Assembly: GCA_003557445.1 (NCBI GenBank)
Contig: PWOK01000153.1
Coordinates: forward strand, 1-38,736
Direction: 5' to 3'
Length of the DNA stretch: 38,736 bases
DNA from: Halanaerobiaceae bacterium
GTDB taxonomy: Bacteria > Bacillota_F > Halanaerobiia > Halanaerobiales > CSSED10-376
Below are positions 9,044 through 15,248 of this stretch, piece after piece. Under the pieces are notes generated by a model. The model was not told the DNA's origin and ran no database searches. It was given only the letters and a program-made list of their open reading frames with translations. The position numbers were made by a program, and so were the translations under genes. How positions within the stretch are numbered: the first letter of the stretch is position 1; each line of letters opens with the position of its first letter.

Positions 9044-9345
9044 TCCTGATCAGCCTCCTCTTCTTCCTTATGCTGAATAGCTGCTATCAGAGTGGCATAT
9101 ATAGCAGCTATTGTGGCAAAAAGAACTGTTGCTTCTCCCAGGGTATCAAAAGCCCTGTAATCAGTTATTATTGCAGAAACTGTATTCAGAGAACCCGTTT
9201 CTTCAACTACTTCACTTAAATACCGATCATATATTTCATTTTGATGAGGATTATTTACACCACCAAAAGTAGGCATTTCACTAACTATGGAAAACATTCC
9301 AGCTGCAACTAAAATTAACACTATCAGGGCAATAATATTTTTCAT
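9040..9345 (-). CDS. MbhE-like subunit (equivalent to part of the MrpA C-terminus)
   Basis: A 101-residue membrane protein whose segment LNTVSAIITDYRAFDTLGEATVLFATIAAIYATL matches the C-terminal part of Bacillus-type MrpA and the stand-alone MbhE subunit of membrane-bound hydrogenases. It has a hydrophobic N-terminal helix, a short polar, probably external loop, and a C-terminal helix ending in an acidic tail (KEEEEADQE). It is encoded separately here rather than fused to a large MrpA, which is the arrangement seen in archaeal Mbh/Mbx clusters. It overlaps both neighbours by four bases. Confidence 0.87.
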   Translation of the reverse strand: MKNIIALIVLILVAAGMFSIVSEMPTFGGVNNPHQNEIYDRYLSEVVEETGSLNTVSAIITDYRAFDTLGEATVLFATIAAIYATLIAAIQHKEEEEADQE

Positions 9346-9584
9346 TGTTCTCGCCTTCTTGTCTTACTAATAGTAGCAACCAGCAGTACCGCTGTTACCC
9401 CGGCTCCCAGTGCTGCTTCAGTAATGGCAACATCAGGTGCTCTCATCTGCTGCCAGAGTAAAGATAATATTAGATTGAAAACAGTAAATAAAATAACCGC
9501 ACTTAATAAATCTTTTATACTGGCTACCACAATAGCAACAATTATCAAAATTAAAATCAAAATTAAATTAAAAACTTCAATCAT
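9342..9584 (-). CDS. MbhD-like subunit (DUF4040; equivalent to part of the MrpA C-terminus, NuoJ-like)
   Basis: An 80-residue, three-helix membrane protein. SIKDLLSAVILFTVFNLILSLLWQQMRAPDVAITEAALGAGVTAVLLVATI is the DUF4040 region normally found inside MrpA or as the separate MbhD subunit. The conserved APDVAITEAALG motif with its membrane glutamate is intact; in Mbh/Mrp structures this region lies in the putative ion path. It overlaps mrpG by eight bases and the MbhE-like gene by four. A GAGAGG ribosome binding site precedes the ATG. Confidence 0.88.
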   Translation of the reverse strand: MIEVFNLILILILIIVAIVVASIKDLLSAVILFTVFNLILSLLWQQMRAPDVAITEAALGAGVTAVLLVATISKTRRREQ

Positions 9585-9915
9585 CTTTTTTTACCTCTCT
9601 TTCCTGCCAGAAGGGAATTTCTGTCCGGGATATTTCATGAGTATCAAAAGCTGCCCGGGCAATGGCATGGGCTGCAGTTGGTGTTGTCAGCCAGATAAAA
9701 ACAACTATTAGAACTAATTTCAGACTTAAAAAATTAAAACCATTTCCCAAAATAGTACCGACCATTATCAAACTAACACCCAGGGTATCACATTTGGTAC
9801 TGGCATGCATTCTGGTATATACATCAGGCATACGTAAAAGACCAATTGTTCCCACTATAAAGAAAAATAGTCCTGCGAGTAAAAAGAGACTTGCCACTAA
9901 TTCAAGTAAAAACAT
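9577..9915 (-). CDS. mrpG: Antiporter subunit MrpG
   Basis: A 112-residue subunit with the MnhG signature FFIVGTIGLLRMPDVYTRMHASTKCDTLGVSLIMVG and three transmembrane helices. A longer open frame begins at 9981 but adds a polar, family-untypical N-terminus overlapping mrpF by 50 bases. The ATG at 9915 (MFLLELVASL) has a GGGAG ribosome binding site at good spacing and gives the usual MrpG length. It belongs to the E-F-G start of the Mrp module. Its overlap with the next gene suggests translational coupling. Confidence 0.93.
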   Translation of the reverse strand: MFLLELVASLFLLAGLFFFIVGTIGLLRMPDVYTRMHASTKCDTLGVSLIMVGTILGNGFNFLSLKLVLIVVFIWLTTPTAAHAIARAAFDTHEISRTEIPFWQEREVKKDD

Positions 9916-9931
9916 ATTGAACACTCCCTGT

Positions 9932-10198
9932 TCATGATAATTTTCCTCTTTCAAGATATTTGGCCACACAGATAGTTGCAATAAAACTAATTAAAGCATA
10001 GACCAGAGCCACATCAATAAAATATAATTCATCATAAATAAATGACATTAAAACCATTATCACCACTGTTTTAGTACCTATTACATTAATAACAATATTA
10101 CGGTCTAAAGATGTAGGGCCAATTATACCTCTGATAAAAGAAACTAACATCAAAAGTGCCATGGATATACTGACAAATATCATTGTATTATGAAACAT
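9932..10198 (-). CDS. mrpF: Antiporter subunit MrpF
   Basis: An 88-residue, three-helix protein of the MrpF/PhaF family. The typical SFIRGIIGPTSLDRNIVINVIGTKTVV motif and the C-terminal YFIDVALVYALISFIATICVAKYLERG are both present. Its ATG overlaps the last base of the mrpE stop codon (TAATG), indicating coupled translation. Confidence 0.93.
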   Translation of the reverse strand: MFHNTMIFVSISMALLMLVSFIRGIIGPTSLDRNIVINVIGTKTVVIMVLMSFIYDELYFIDVALVYALISFIATICVAKYLERGKLS

Positions 10199-10710
10199 TA
10201 TTCTTCAACCCCCTCAATCTTTAACAGGTAATCCTGTATATGCCAGTCAACCACATCACAGGCTGCCTTTTTAGTCAAAGCATGAACTACAATATGTTCC
10301 CGGGCCAGATAAATTGTGAGTGTTCCCGGAGTCAGAGTAATAGAATTTGCCAGTAGTACCCTGGGGATTGTTTCCTTTAACTTTAAATCATATTCAATAA
10401 ATCCAGGTTCTATAGGTAAATTTCTGCTTAAAACAATTCGGGTCACCTGAATACTGGCCACCACCAGGTCTTTGATAAAACTAAAAAAATATTTAAATAA
10501 AACAATGATTAAACCCGGATGAATTAATAAAGTTTTTCCTGGAGCTGGAGGTAGCAAATAATCTCCCCAGAATATAGTGATTAAAAGTGATAACAAAAAT
10601 CCTGTTATCAGATATTCCACTGTGATTTTTCCTGTTAAAACTATCCAGAACAATAATAAAACAATAACTATTCGGGGCCGAAAAAGGCGATAAAAAGATT
10701 TAAAATCCAT
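10198..10710 (-). CDS. mrpE: Antiporter subunit MrpE, first gene of the Mrp module
   Basis: A 170-residue MrpE family protein. It has two or three N-terminal membrane helices followed by a cytosolic domain with LPIEPGFIEYDLKLKETIPRVLLANSITLTPGTLTIYL, the family hallmark. The start is the ATG at 10710 (MDFKSFYRLFRPR); a GTG at 10719 lies inside the AGGGTGG ribosome binding site. It opens a nine-gene run mrpE-F-G-DUF4040-mbhE-mrpB-C-D-D'. The gene order equals MbhA-H of archaeal membrane-bound hydrogenase with the hydrogenase genes absent. A strong terminator hairpin lies only about 33 bases upstream. Confidence 0.92.
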   Translation of the reverse strand: MDFKSFYRLFRPRIVIVLLLFWIVLTGKITVEYLITGFLLSLLITIFWGDYLLPPAPGKTLLIHPGLIIVLFKYFFSFIKDLVVASIQVTRIVLSRNLPIEPGFIEYDLKLKETIPRVLLANSITLTPGTLTIYLAREHIVVHALTKKAACDVVDWHIQDYLLKIEGVEE

Positions 10711-10721
10711 AACAACCACCC

Positions 10722-10772
10722 TATAAAAATATTTTTTAAAAACAGGTTAGCTTTAATTAAAAAGCTAACCTG
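10722..10772 (-). terminator. Strong hairpin between the Rnf-like and Mrp operons (terminator/attenuator)
   Basis: A perfect 12-bp stem (arms 10743-10754 and 10761-10772, six-base loop) is followed on the minus strand by GTTTTTAAAAAATATTTTT. This is a good intrinsic terminator downstream of the 79-residue gene. Only about 12 bases separate its tail from the mrpE start at 10710, leaving no room for a normal promoter after it, so it may act as an attenuator. Confidence 0.85.
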
Positions 10773-10820
10773 GAATAATTCATTTTTATAAATATATTAT
10801 TTTTATTATTATATCTTTAA

Positions 10821-11060
10821 TTATTGATGAAAATTATTGTTTTCCTGATACTCATTAATCCGGGATATATTTAGTTGAAGAATAATTAAAAAACCAGATA
10901 TCCCAATTATTGTTACAATTACTCCAGGAATAATCAGTCCATTTCCCCTGAAATACAGCATTATAATCCCTGAAATGATTAATAAAACACTGATTAACAT
11001 TTCTTTAATCACTTTCATTTCAAATGATTTCTCTGTTTCTTTTTCCTCTTTTTCAGTCAT
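10821..11060 (-). CDS. Small two-helix membrane protein in the position of rnfB
   Basis: A 79-residue protein that I do not recognise. A charged, glutamate- and lysine-rich N-terminus (about 25 residues) is followed by two hydrophobic segments (roughly 25-37 and 45-63) separated by a short RGNGLIIPG turn, and a polar tail. A longer TTG start at 11078 is possible, but AAAGGGGTG lies six bases before the ATG at 11060, which is preferred. It has no cysteine and so cannot carry an iron-sulfur cluster, unlike RnfB, which normally follows rnfA. It follows the rnfA-like gene by 19 bases and is followed by a terminator, so it belongs to the Rnf-like operon. It could be an accessory or linker subunit of the membrane complex; this is inference from position only. 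Confidence 0.7.
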   Translation of the reverse strand: MTEKEEKETEKSFEMKVIKEMLISVLLIISGIIMLYFRGNGLIIPGVIVTIIGISGFLIILQLNISRINEYQENNNFHQ

Positions 11061-11079
11061 ATTTAACACCCCTTTCAAC

Positions 11080-11631
11080 TTAAATAAAACTAAAACCTAT
11101 AACCGCCAGGGCTAAAAAACCAATGGCAAGTAAAAGTGTATATTCATTTTTAAATATCTTTTTTGCCTCTGCCAGCCTTATCTGTTCTTTAATAGCAGCG
11201 ATTAATATAAATGACATATAGAAACCGGTTACACTACCGGCTATCATAAAAAAACTATCAGTAATATTAATACCCTGTTCACGGGCCAGCCACTGCAGGC
11301 CAATCATGGGTACAAAAACCAGTACCATTTTAGGAAGTCCCAACCATTCTCCTTCTAATTCTCCCATTTTCTGTAATAAATAAATTGCAAATAAAGATGT
11401 CAAAAGGAAAATCAATAGTGCTATAAAATCCTGTTCACCGGAAATATAACCTGTAATTATCCAGCCACTTAGAGCACTTATTAAAAGTCCACAGCTCAGT
11501 TTAAACCCTTTTTTAAATGATCTTTTTAATCCCGGTGTTTCCACTATTGCCAGCAAAACACCAAAAAAGTATACTAAAAGTATATTTTCAGGAAAAACAT
11601 ATTCCCAGAATACAGCAGCTATTTCTCTCAT
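11080..11631 (-). CDS. RnfA-like membrane subunit lacking the cluster cysteines
   Basis: A 183-residue, six-helix protein of the Rnf/Nqr A/E/D family. Its C-terminal SFILIAAIKEQIRLAEAKKIFKNEYTLLLAIGFLALAVIGFS aligns well with the end of RnfA. In normal RnfA, cysteines in the FLGICPFLG and TTNCAVLG motifs help hold an intramembrane [2Fe-2S] cluster. Here the matching stretches read YFFGVLLAIVE and VPMIGLQWLA, with no cysteine. The only cysteine (FKLSCGLL) is elsewhere. The protein is therefore an RnfA fold without the electron carrier. Its ATG overlaps the previous stop codon by four bases, and AGGGGG precedes it. Confidence 0.82.
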   Translation of the reverse strand: MREIAAVFWEYVFPENILLVYFFGVLLAIVETPGLKRSFKKGFKLSCGLLISALSGWIITGYISGEQDFIALLIFLLTSLFAIYLLQKMGELEGEWLGLPKMVLVFVPMIGLQWLAREQGINITDSFFMIAGSVTGFYMSFILIAAIKEQIRLAEAKKIFKNEYTLLLAIGFLALAVIGFSFI

Positions 11632-12176
11632 TTGCTGATCCCCCTATTATATATAATTTCCAGTAATATTCCAGCTGTACCAACAACCACAAAGGCTCCA
11701 ATCGGACCAGAAATAAGGGTTAGGGGTTCAACTGCTAAAATACTCTGTCCCAGTAATGATCCTTCCCCCAGAATTTCTCGCATTCCTGCAATCAAAATCA
11801 TTATAAGCATAAAGATTAAATTATTAGCAAAAAATGTTTTCCATTTAATTTTTCTGCAACCAGCATAAATTAAAGGAGTTACTCCTATCAGTAATAAATA
11901 AATATTAATATAGGGTTCTGTAAAAGGTAATACCACAGGAATTAATATATATATGGAATACGATATTGATAAACCAAGTGCCAGTAATAAAAACCAGATA
12001 GAATTCTTATCAGAAAAATATTTTTTTAATATCATATAAAACACCCTAATTAATAGAGCCATTAATATACAGCTAATTGCAATTATTAACGCTGTCACCA
12101 GGTTTATTGTTCCTCCCAGTAAAGGAAGTAGTGCCAGCAGTATTATCTGTCTGATTTTATTATCATATTCATTCAT
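11628..12176 (-). CDS. RnfE-like membrane subunit lacking the cluster cysteines
   Basis: A 182-residue, six-helix protein. MILIAGMREILGEGSLLGQSI followed by a GPIGAFVVVGTAGILLEII ending is the pattern of RnfE/NqrD. The first cluster motif, LLGLCPLLA in RnfE, reads LLALLPLLG here, and the second (IVVNCIILG) is replaced by LIGVTPLIYAG. Both conserved cysteines are thus lost, matching the loss in the neighbouring RnfA-like protein. The remaining cysteines (AISCILM, YAGCRK) are not in the ligand positions by my alignment by eye. It overlaps the RnfD fusion gene by eight bases and the RnfA-like gene by four, so the three are translationally coupled. Confidence 0.82.
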   Translation of the reverse strand: MNEYDNKIRQIILLALLPLLGGTINLVTALIIAISCILMALLIRVFYMILKKYFSDKNSIWFLLLALGLSISYSIYILIPVVLPFTEPYINIYLLLIGVTPLIYAGCRKIKWKTFFANNLIFMLIMILIAGMREILGEGSLLGQSILAVEPLTLISGPIGAFVVVGTAGILLEIIYNRGISK

Positions 12177-13734
12177 TTAGGTCAGCCTCCTTTAATGCAT
12201 CTTCCAGGGCTTCAAGAAATCCCTGACTGCTTGCAGTTGCACCACTGATTGTATCCACTTCAGTACTCTGCTCATTTATTACTTTTTCAGTCAATTCTTC
12301 AAATGCAGGTTCTGCAACATTCTCTGTATCTGAATGCTCCACTATAAATATCTCTTTAATCTGATTATCATCATCTATAAGGCCAATAACAATTTCTCCA
12401 TTCATCCCCTGACCACTTCCTATTTTAGGTACCCTGCGAGCCTTACTTAATGCATCTTCCAGGGCTTCAAGAAATCCCTGACTGCTTACAGTTGCATCAG
12501 TGATTATATCCACTTCAGTACTCTGCTCATTTATTACTTTTTCAGTTAATTCTTCAAATGCAGGTTCTGCTATGTTTTCTGTGTCTGAATGTTCTACTAT
12601 AATTATATCTTCTATAAAATTATCCTCCACAAATACTTTAATCTCAATTTCACCATAGGCTCCCTGGCCTTTTCCAGTGTATTCTCCTGTCTCATAAAAA
12701 TATTGTATTTCTTCTTCTTTGACTTCTTCTTCTAACAAACTTTCACTTAACATAAAACTACTATAACTAATAGTTAAAAAAATCACAGAGGCAAGTATTA
12801 TACTTCCCAGACGAAATAGTGATTTTTTTCTTAATTCCACCTGACCAAATCTTGGACCTTCCAGTAAAGAATCAAACAAATAGGAAGCACCATTCATTAG
12901 CAAAATTGCAAAGGTAATTCCTTCAGGATAAATAGTATACTCCCTGATAATCACTGTTAATATACCACAACCAATACCATATATCACTCTGGCATCTTTG
13001 GTTACCGGAGAACTAACCATATCAGTGGCCATATAAAGAGCACCAAATAATAATCCACCTGAAAGAATAGTAAACAGGGGATCAATTCCCAGTATAAAAG
13101 CCATTACAGCCGCAGATACTATATATGATACAGGAATTCTCCAGCCAATATATCCTTTAATATAGAGAAAAAGTGCCCCAATTAAAAGAGCTAATGCCGA
13201 AGTTTCTCCTATACTCCCGGCGATATTTCCTGTAAACAGATCAAAATAACCGAATATTCCCAGGGCCTCTCCTGCTGTATATTCAGCAAGTGGTGTGGCT
13301 GTTGTAATGGCTTCAAAAGGTTTTTCCCATCTGGTTAATTGGGGAGTCCAGGCAAGTAACAAAATACCTCTGGCTACAAGTGCTGGATTAAAAATATTGT
13401 TTCCAATTCCTCCAAAAAGTTGTTTGGCAATTACAATTACCAAAAATGCACCTACTAAAGGAATCCACCAGACTGTTGATGGTGGTAAAGTCAGTCCCAG
13501 AAGCATACCTGCCAGAAAAGCACTACCATCTCCTAAACCTCTATCTTTAGTAAAAGGCATTTCTATTAATACACTAAATATTGCTGTTCCCAGAATTAAA
13601 TATAATGAATAAAAACCAAATAAGATAATAGCTGCTATTACAGCCGGTATTAGAGCCAGAACAACATACCACATATTTTTTTCTATTGTATCATCATTTA
13701 CAACATATGGTCCTGCCAATTTATGAGTTTCCAT
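12169..13734 (-). CDS. rnfD: RnfD fused to a transmembrane helix and two tandem FMN-binding domains
   Basis: A 521-residue fusion. Residues 1 to about 305 are RnfD/NqrB: GGIGNNIFNPALVARG, NIAGSIGETSALALLIGA, DMVSSPVTKDARVIYGIGCG and YPEGITFAILLMN are all typical. The covalent-flavin threonine is present in ITTATPLA (Thr147). After a short basic linker and another transmembrane helix (about 315-335) come two FMN_bind-type domains, about 350-435 and 436-521. The second has the attachment motif SGATAS (Thr500); the first has TDATVS (Thr415), keeping the threonine but losing the glycine. The two are almost identical over about 54 residues. This part replaces a separate RnfG. In Rnf the equivalent domain faces outside. 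A GAAGGTGA site precedes the ATG, 15 bases after rnfC. Confidence 0.9.
   Translation of the reverse strand: METHKLAGPYVVNDDTIEKNMWYVVLALIPAVIAAIILFGFYSLYLILGTAIFSVLIEMPFTKDRGLGDGSAFLAGMLLGLTLPPSTVWWIPLVGAFLVIVIAKQLFGGIGNNIFNPALVARGILLLAWTPQLTRWEKPFEAITTATPLAEYTAGEALGIFGYFDLFTGNIAGSIGETSALALLIGALFLYIKGYIGWRIPVSYIVSAAVMAFILGIDPLFTILSGGLLFGALYMATDMVSSPVTKDARVIYGIGCGILTVIIREYTIYPEGITFAILLMNGASYLFDSLLEGPRFGQVELRKKSLFRLGSIILASVIFLTISYSSFMLSESLLEEEVKEEEIQYFYETGEYTGKGQGAYGEIEIKVFVEDNFIEDIIIVEHSDTENIAEPAFEELTEKVINEQSTEVDIITDATVSSQGFLEALEDALSKARRVPKIGSGQGMNGEIVIGLIDDDNQIKEIFIVEHSDTENVAEPAFEELTEKVINEQSTEVDTISGATASSQGFLEALEDALKEADLNE
12193..12608 (-). repeat. Tandem in-frame duplication (255-bp period) encoding twin FMN domains
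   Basis: Bases 12193-12353 and 12448-12608 are direct copies offset by exactly 255 bases (85 codons). The first 40 bases are identical except at the end, and overall identity is roughly 90% by eye. The rest of each 85-codon unit has diverged. This points to a fairly recent duplication or to gene conversion of a flavin-binding domain. Confidence 0.9.
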
Positions 13735-13749
13735 AAAATCACCTTCAAT

Positions 13750-15084
13750 TTAAGATTGTTTTTCTCTAAGTGCGGCTTTACCTTCTTTCAACCACCTTAA
13801 TAATGGTCTTTTAGAAGGACAAACAAAGGCACAGGCCCCACACTCAATACAGTCTATAAGACCAAGATCATCAGCTTCTTCATACATTTCATTATTGACA
13901 AAATCAGTTATTCTATTGGGTGTAATATATACCGGACAGGCATCAACACATTTGCCACAGCGTATACAGACCCGGGTTTCACTGTCTTCATATTCCTGGT
14001 TATTTAAAATAGTAATTCCATAATTTGTTTTAGTAATTGGAATATCATGATCTTCTATTTTAAAACCGGTCATTGGACCTCCAACTACCGGAATATAATC
14101 TTCTGATATAATACCTCCACAATACTCAATTAAGTCTTTTATCTGAGTTCCCACGGGTACTCTTAGATTAGCCTGGTTTTTTAGTCCCCGACCACTAACA
14201 GTGACAATTCTTTCAGTTAAACATCTTCCTTGATCAACAGCATCTTTTATTGCGATAGTTGTTTGAACATTATTTACTACTACACCTACATCCATTGGTA
14301 AACCCCGCAAAGGAACTTCACGGTCCAGTACAGCTTTAATCAAATGTTTTTCTGCTCCATGAGGATAACGGGAATCAAGAACAGCACTCTCCAGTTTTTC
14401 CCAGTTTTCAGCTTCAGCTTTTAGTTTTTTCAGGGCTTCAGGTTTATTATTTTCACAGGCAATAATTCCTTTTTTGGCACCTACTGTACTCCTGATCAAT
14501 TCCAGTCCTCTATAAAGATCCTCTGTTCTTTCCTGCATAACTCTATCATCAACAGTAATATATGGTTCACATTCAGCCCCATTTATCAATACTGTATCAA
14601 TTTTTTTATCAGCAGGAGGATTTAATTTTATATGAGTGGGAAAACCGGCCCCTCCCATACCTATAATACCAGCCCTTTCAACTATATTTCTGACAGACTG
14701 AGGGCTGTTATCATTATCATCACCAATAATCTCTTCCCTATAATTAATTTCATCCTGACCATCATTCTCTTTTTGTATTACTACAGACTTACTCTTGCTG
14801 CCATTAAACATTAGTCTATCTTCAATGGCAATTATTTTCCCGGAAATACTGGCATGAATCCGGGCAGAAATAGCATCATTTTTATTTATGGTTAACTTTT
14901 GTCCTTTTTTAACATAATCACCTTTTTGGACAACCAGTTCTCCTGGAGCTCCTATATGCTGATGAAGAGGTATTACTACTATTTCTGGAATGGGTATATC
15001 TTCAATATTTTTATCACTTGTTAAATATTTTTCCTCTGGTAAATGAACCCCACCAATTGGAAACTTTTTTAATTTATCACTCAT
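13750..15084 (-). CDS. rnfC: RnfC electron-transport subunit (NADH/FMN and 2 x [4Fe-4S])
   Basis: A 444-residue cytosolic-side subunit that in Rnf complexes takes electrons from or gives them to NADH. The N-terminal barrel-like region (FPIGGVHLPEEK, HIGAPGELVVQKGDYVKKGQ) is followed by the flavin/NADH domain with IGMGGAGFPT (residues 141-150) and NGAECEPYITVDDR. At the C-terminus are two complete [4Fe-4S] motifs, CIRCGKCVDACP (Cys373, 376, 379, 383) and CIECGACAFVCP (Cys412, 415, 418, 422). All redox motifs are therefore intact, unlike in the membrane partners. It is first in the Rnf-like operon with a strong promoter 134 bases upstream. GGGGTGA precedes the ATG. Confidence 0.95.
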   Translation of the reverse strand: MSDKLKKFPIGGVHLPEEKYLTSDKNIEDIPIPEIVVIPLHQHIGAPGELVVQKGDYVKKGQKLTINKNDAISARIHASISGKIIAIEDRLMFNGSKSKSVVIQKENDGQDEINYREEIIGDDNDNSPQSVRNIVERAGIIGMGGAGFPTHIKLNPPADKKIDTVLINGAECEPYITVDDRVMQERTEDLYRGLELIRSTVGAKKGIIACENNKPEALKKLKAEAENWEKLESAVLDSRYPHGAEKHLIKAVLDREVPLRGLPMDVGVVVNNVQTTIAIKDAVDQGRCLTERIVTVSGRGLKNQANLRVPVGTQIKDLIEYCGGIISEDYIPVVGGPMTGFKIEDHDIPITKTNYGITILNNQEYEDSETRVCIRCGKCVDACPVYITPNRITDFVNNEMYEEADDLGLIDCIECGACAFVCPSKRPLLRWLKEGKAALREKQS

Positions 15085-15096
15085 ATAATCACCCCG

Positions 15097-15132
15097 TTAA
15101 CTATTTAAATGAGAAAACTATCACATAGTTAA
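15097..15132 (-). promoter_or_regulatory. Nested inverted repeats in the rnfC leader
   Basis: ATAGTTAA (15125-15132) can pair with TTAACTAT at 15097-15104 (8 bp), or its ATAGTT with AACTAT at 15116-15121 (6 bp, 3-base loop). The two are mutually exclusive, and the longer stem ends right beside the rnfC ribosome binding site (15089-15095). It could be an operator or a translation switch. Confidence 0.4.
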
Positions 15133-15217
15133 ACAAAAAAAATTTTATTAAACGTAAATCAGATAGAATTACTTGTGTTTGTTAAAAAAATATATTAATA
15201 ACCTCATCATCTATATA

Positions 15218-15246
15218 AAAATATCATAGTCTACTTTTTTTGTCAA
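15218..15246 (-). promoter_or_regulatory. Sigma-A promoter of the Rnf-like operon
   Basis: TTGACA (15246-15241), a 17-base spacer, and TATTTT (15223-15218) on the minus strand. The -35 box is consensus and starts only two bases after the stop codon of the upstream VWA gene. The transcript would begin near 15211, giving a leader of about 125 bases before rnfC. Confidence 0.8.
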
Positions 15247-15248
15247 GT

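Noticed and set aside
5101..10710. Energy-converting hydrogenase or Complex I
   Set aside because: No NiFe large or small subunit, NuoB/C/D/H/I-like or ferredoxin-like gene is present; only antiporter-type membrane subunits are found.
15145..15200. Possible Rex-type redox operator (TTGTTAA followed by TTAATAA) upstream of rnfC
   Set aside because: The half-sites are nine bases apart and the second is imperfect; the region is so AT-rich that chance matches are expected.
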